From positions 62,001 through 126,000 of the forward strand of contig QNGE01001035.1 of assembly GCA_008508345.1 (NCBI GenBank): 64,000 nt of DNA, read 5' to 3'. A program made the translations under genes and the position numbers. This document shows positions 63,565 to 64,000 of the stretch, one piece after another. The DNA is from Paragonimus westermani. Taxonomy: Eukaryota > Platyhelminthes > Trematoda > Plagiorchiida > Troglotrematidae. Below the pieces are notes generated by a model. It was not told where the DNA came from and ran no database searches. It saw nothing but the letters and a program-made list of their open reading frames with translations. Each line of letters starts with the position of its first letter. Within the stretch, counting starts at the first letter, position 1.

Positions 63565-64000
63565 TCACTCTTACGTTCTCACAACAGGGGAATTGGCCAA
63601 AATCACATGCGGTCCTGCCTCCGTGTAAGTCGGAGAATATCACTTGCTGGACGGTGGTTGGACGTAAGTAAAATAATTGTGTGAACATACTGAATGAGAA
63701 GGGAAACGTTTGTTTGCAGGTCAGAAACTTACTGTGTCAGCACACTGATAAAACGAACATGCAACAGAAAGCGATAATGAAACACAAGGAAGAACTCATA
63801 TTCGGTGACCCAAATGGTTGATCAGGAGAACTGTGATGCCGGCCAATCCTTGAACGCGTACTAACTGAGTGTGGAACTAAACATTCGAACCAAGTAAACC
63901 GTTACCACATACATGAACAGCGAGTACATCAGCGAGAATTTCGTAATCAATAATTTCCACCAACACAGCCTGCCCACCTGAAACTCAAGTACAGATCAGC
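63565..64000. other. No supported gene; donor-like site at 63663
   Basis: A GTAAGT at about 63663-63670 follows the CpG-rich block and could end a plus-strand exon, but no reading frame is convincing. The rest shows nothing. Confidence 0.3.

Noticed and set aside
1..64000. tRNA genes, CRISPR arrays, bacterial operons
   Set aside because: No tRNA B-box with a foldable cloverleaf, no regularly spaced direct repeats, and no ribosome-binding-site-linked gene runs were seen by eye.

Overview
The window looks like nuclear DNA of a eukaryote with a large, repeat-rich, gene-poor genome, most likely a flatworm and probably a digenean trematode. The evidence is: no densely packed bacterial-type genes; short candidate exons flanked by splice-like signals; a three-finger (Ly-6/CD59-like) terminal exon with a GPI-type tail; and decayed retroelements of kinds common in flukes (Penelope-like, CR1-like and RTE-like LINEs, Ty3/Gypsy). 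The species cannot be fixed from the sequence alone. I see no CRISPR array, no convincing tRNA or rRNA gene, and no intact multi-domain gene. Most open frames over the 64 kb behave like chance.

Layout. 1-2.5 kb: a directly repeated ~300 bp block carrying a signal-peptide exon on the minus strand, with a single N between the copies (assembly join or very recent duplication) and a Cys-rich exon candidate in the spacer. 5.4-5.85 kb (minus): a Ty3/Gypsy pol scrap. 11.2 kb (minus): a Cys-rich internal exon candidate. 12.0-12.6 kb (minus): a decayed Penelope-like (PLE) reverse transcriptase. 13.07 kb (plus): a secreted TIMP/netrin-like first exon candidate. 13.6 kb (minus): a short hydrophobic tail exon. 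16.9-17.1 kb (minus): the Ly-6-like terminal exon, the best host-gene evidence here. 22.1 and 25.3 kb (plus): two Cys-bearing terminal exon candidates. 23.78-24.85 kb (plus): the PLE 3' half, RT motif YVDD through a broken GIY-YIG endonuclease.

33.7-33.9 kb (plus): an RTE-like LINE tail. 35.1-35.94 kb (plus): the 5' end of a PLE with a hammerhead-ribozyme-like core just ahead of the N-terminal domain. 37.4 kb: a weak exon candidate. 38.8-39.8 kb (plus): a frameshifted CR1-like LINE reverse transcriptase. 43.1-44.26 kb and 59.16-60.41 kb: two copies of one ~1.15 kb repeat in inverted orientation, also carrying a hammerhead-like core; the distal copy adds a long hairpin and a third scrap lies at 60.8 kb. 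50.1-51.2 kb (minus): a possible two-exon small membrane-protein gene plus a neighbouring exon. 53.96-54.41 kb (minus): a fourth PLE scrap, upstream part of the RT. 57.2 kb (plus): another possible three-finger-type exon. 63.15-63.56 kb: a CpG-rich block unlike its surroundings.

The elements do not form one pathway. The coherent themes are (i) repeated PLE insertion and decay with hammerhead-like motifs in two unrelated sequence contexts, and (ii) a scatter of small secreted or surface Cys-rich exons, as expected in a parasite genome. Assignments are by eye; exon boundaries are inferred from GT/AG context and phase only.
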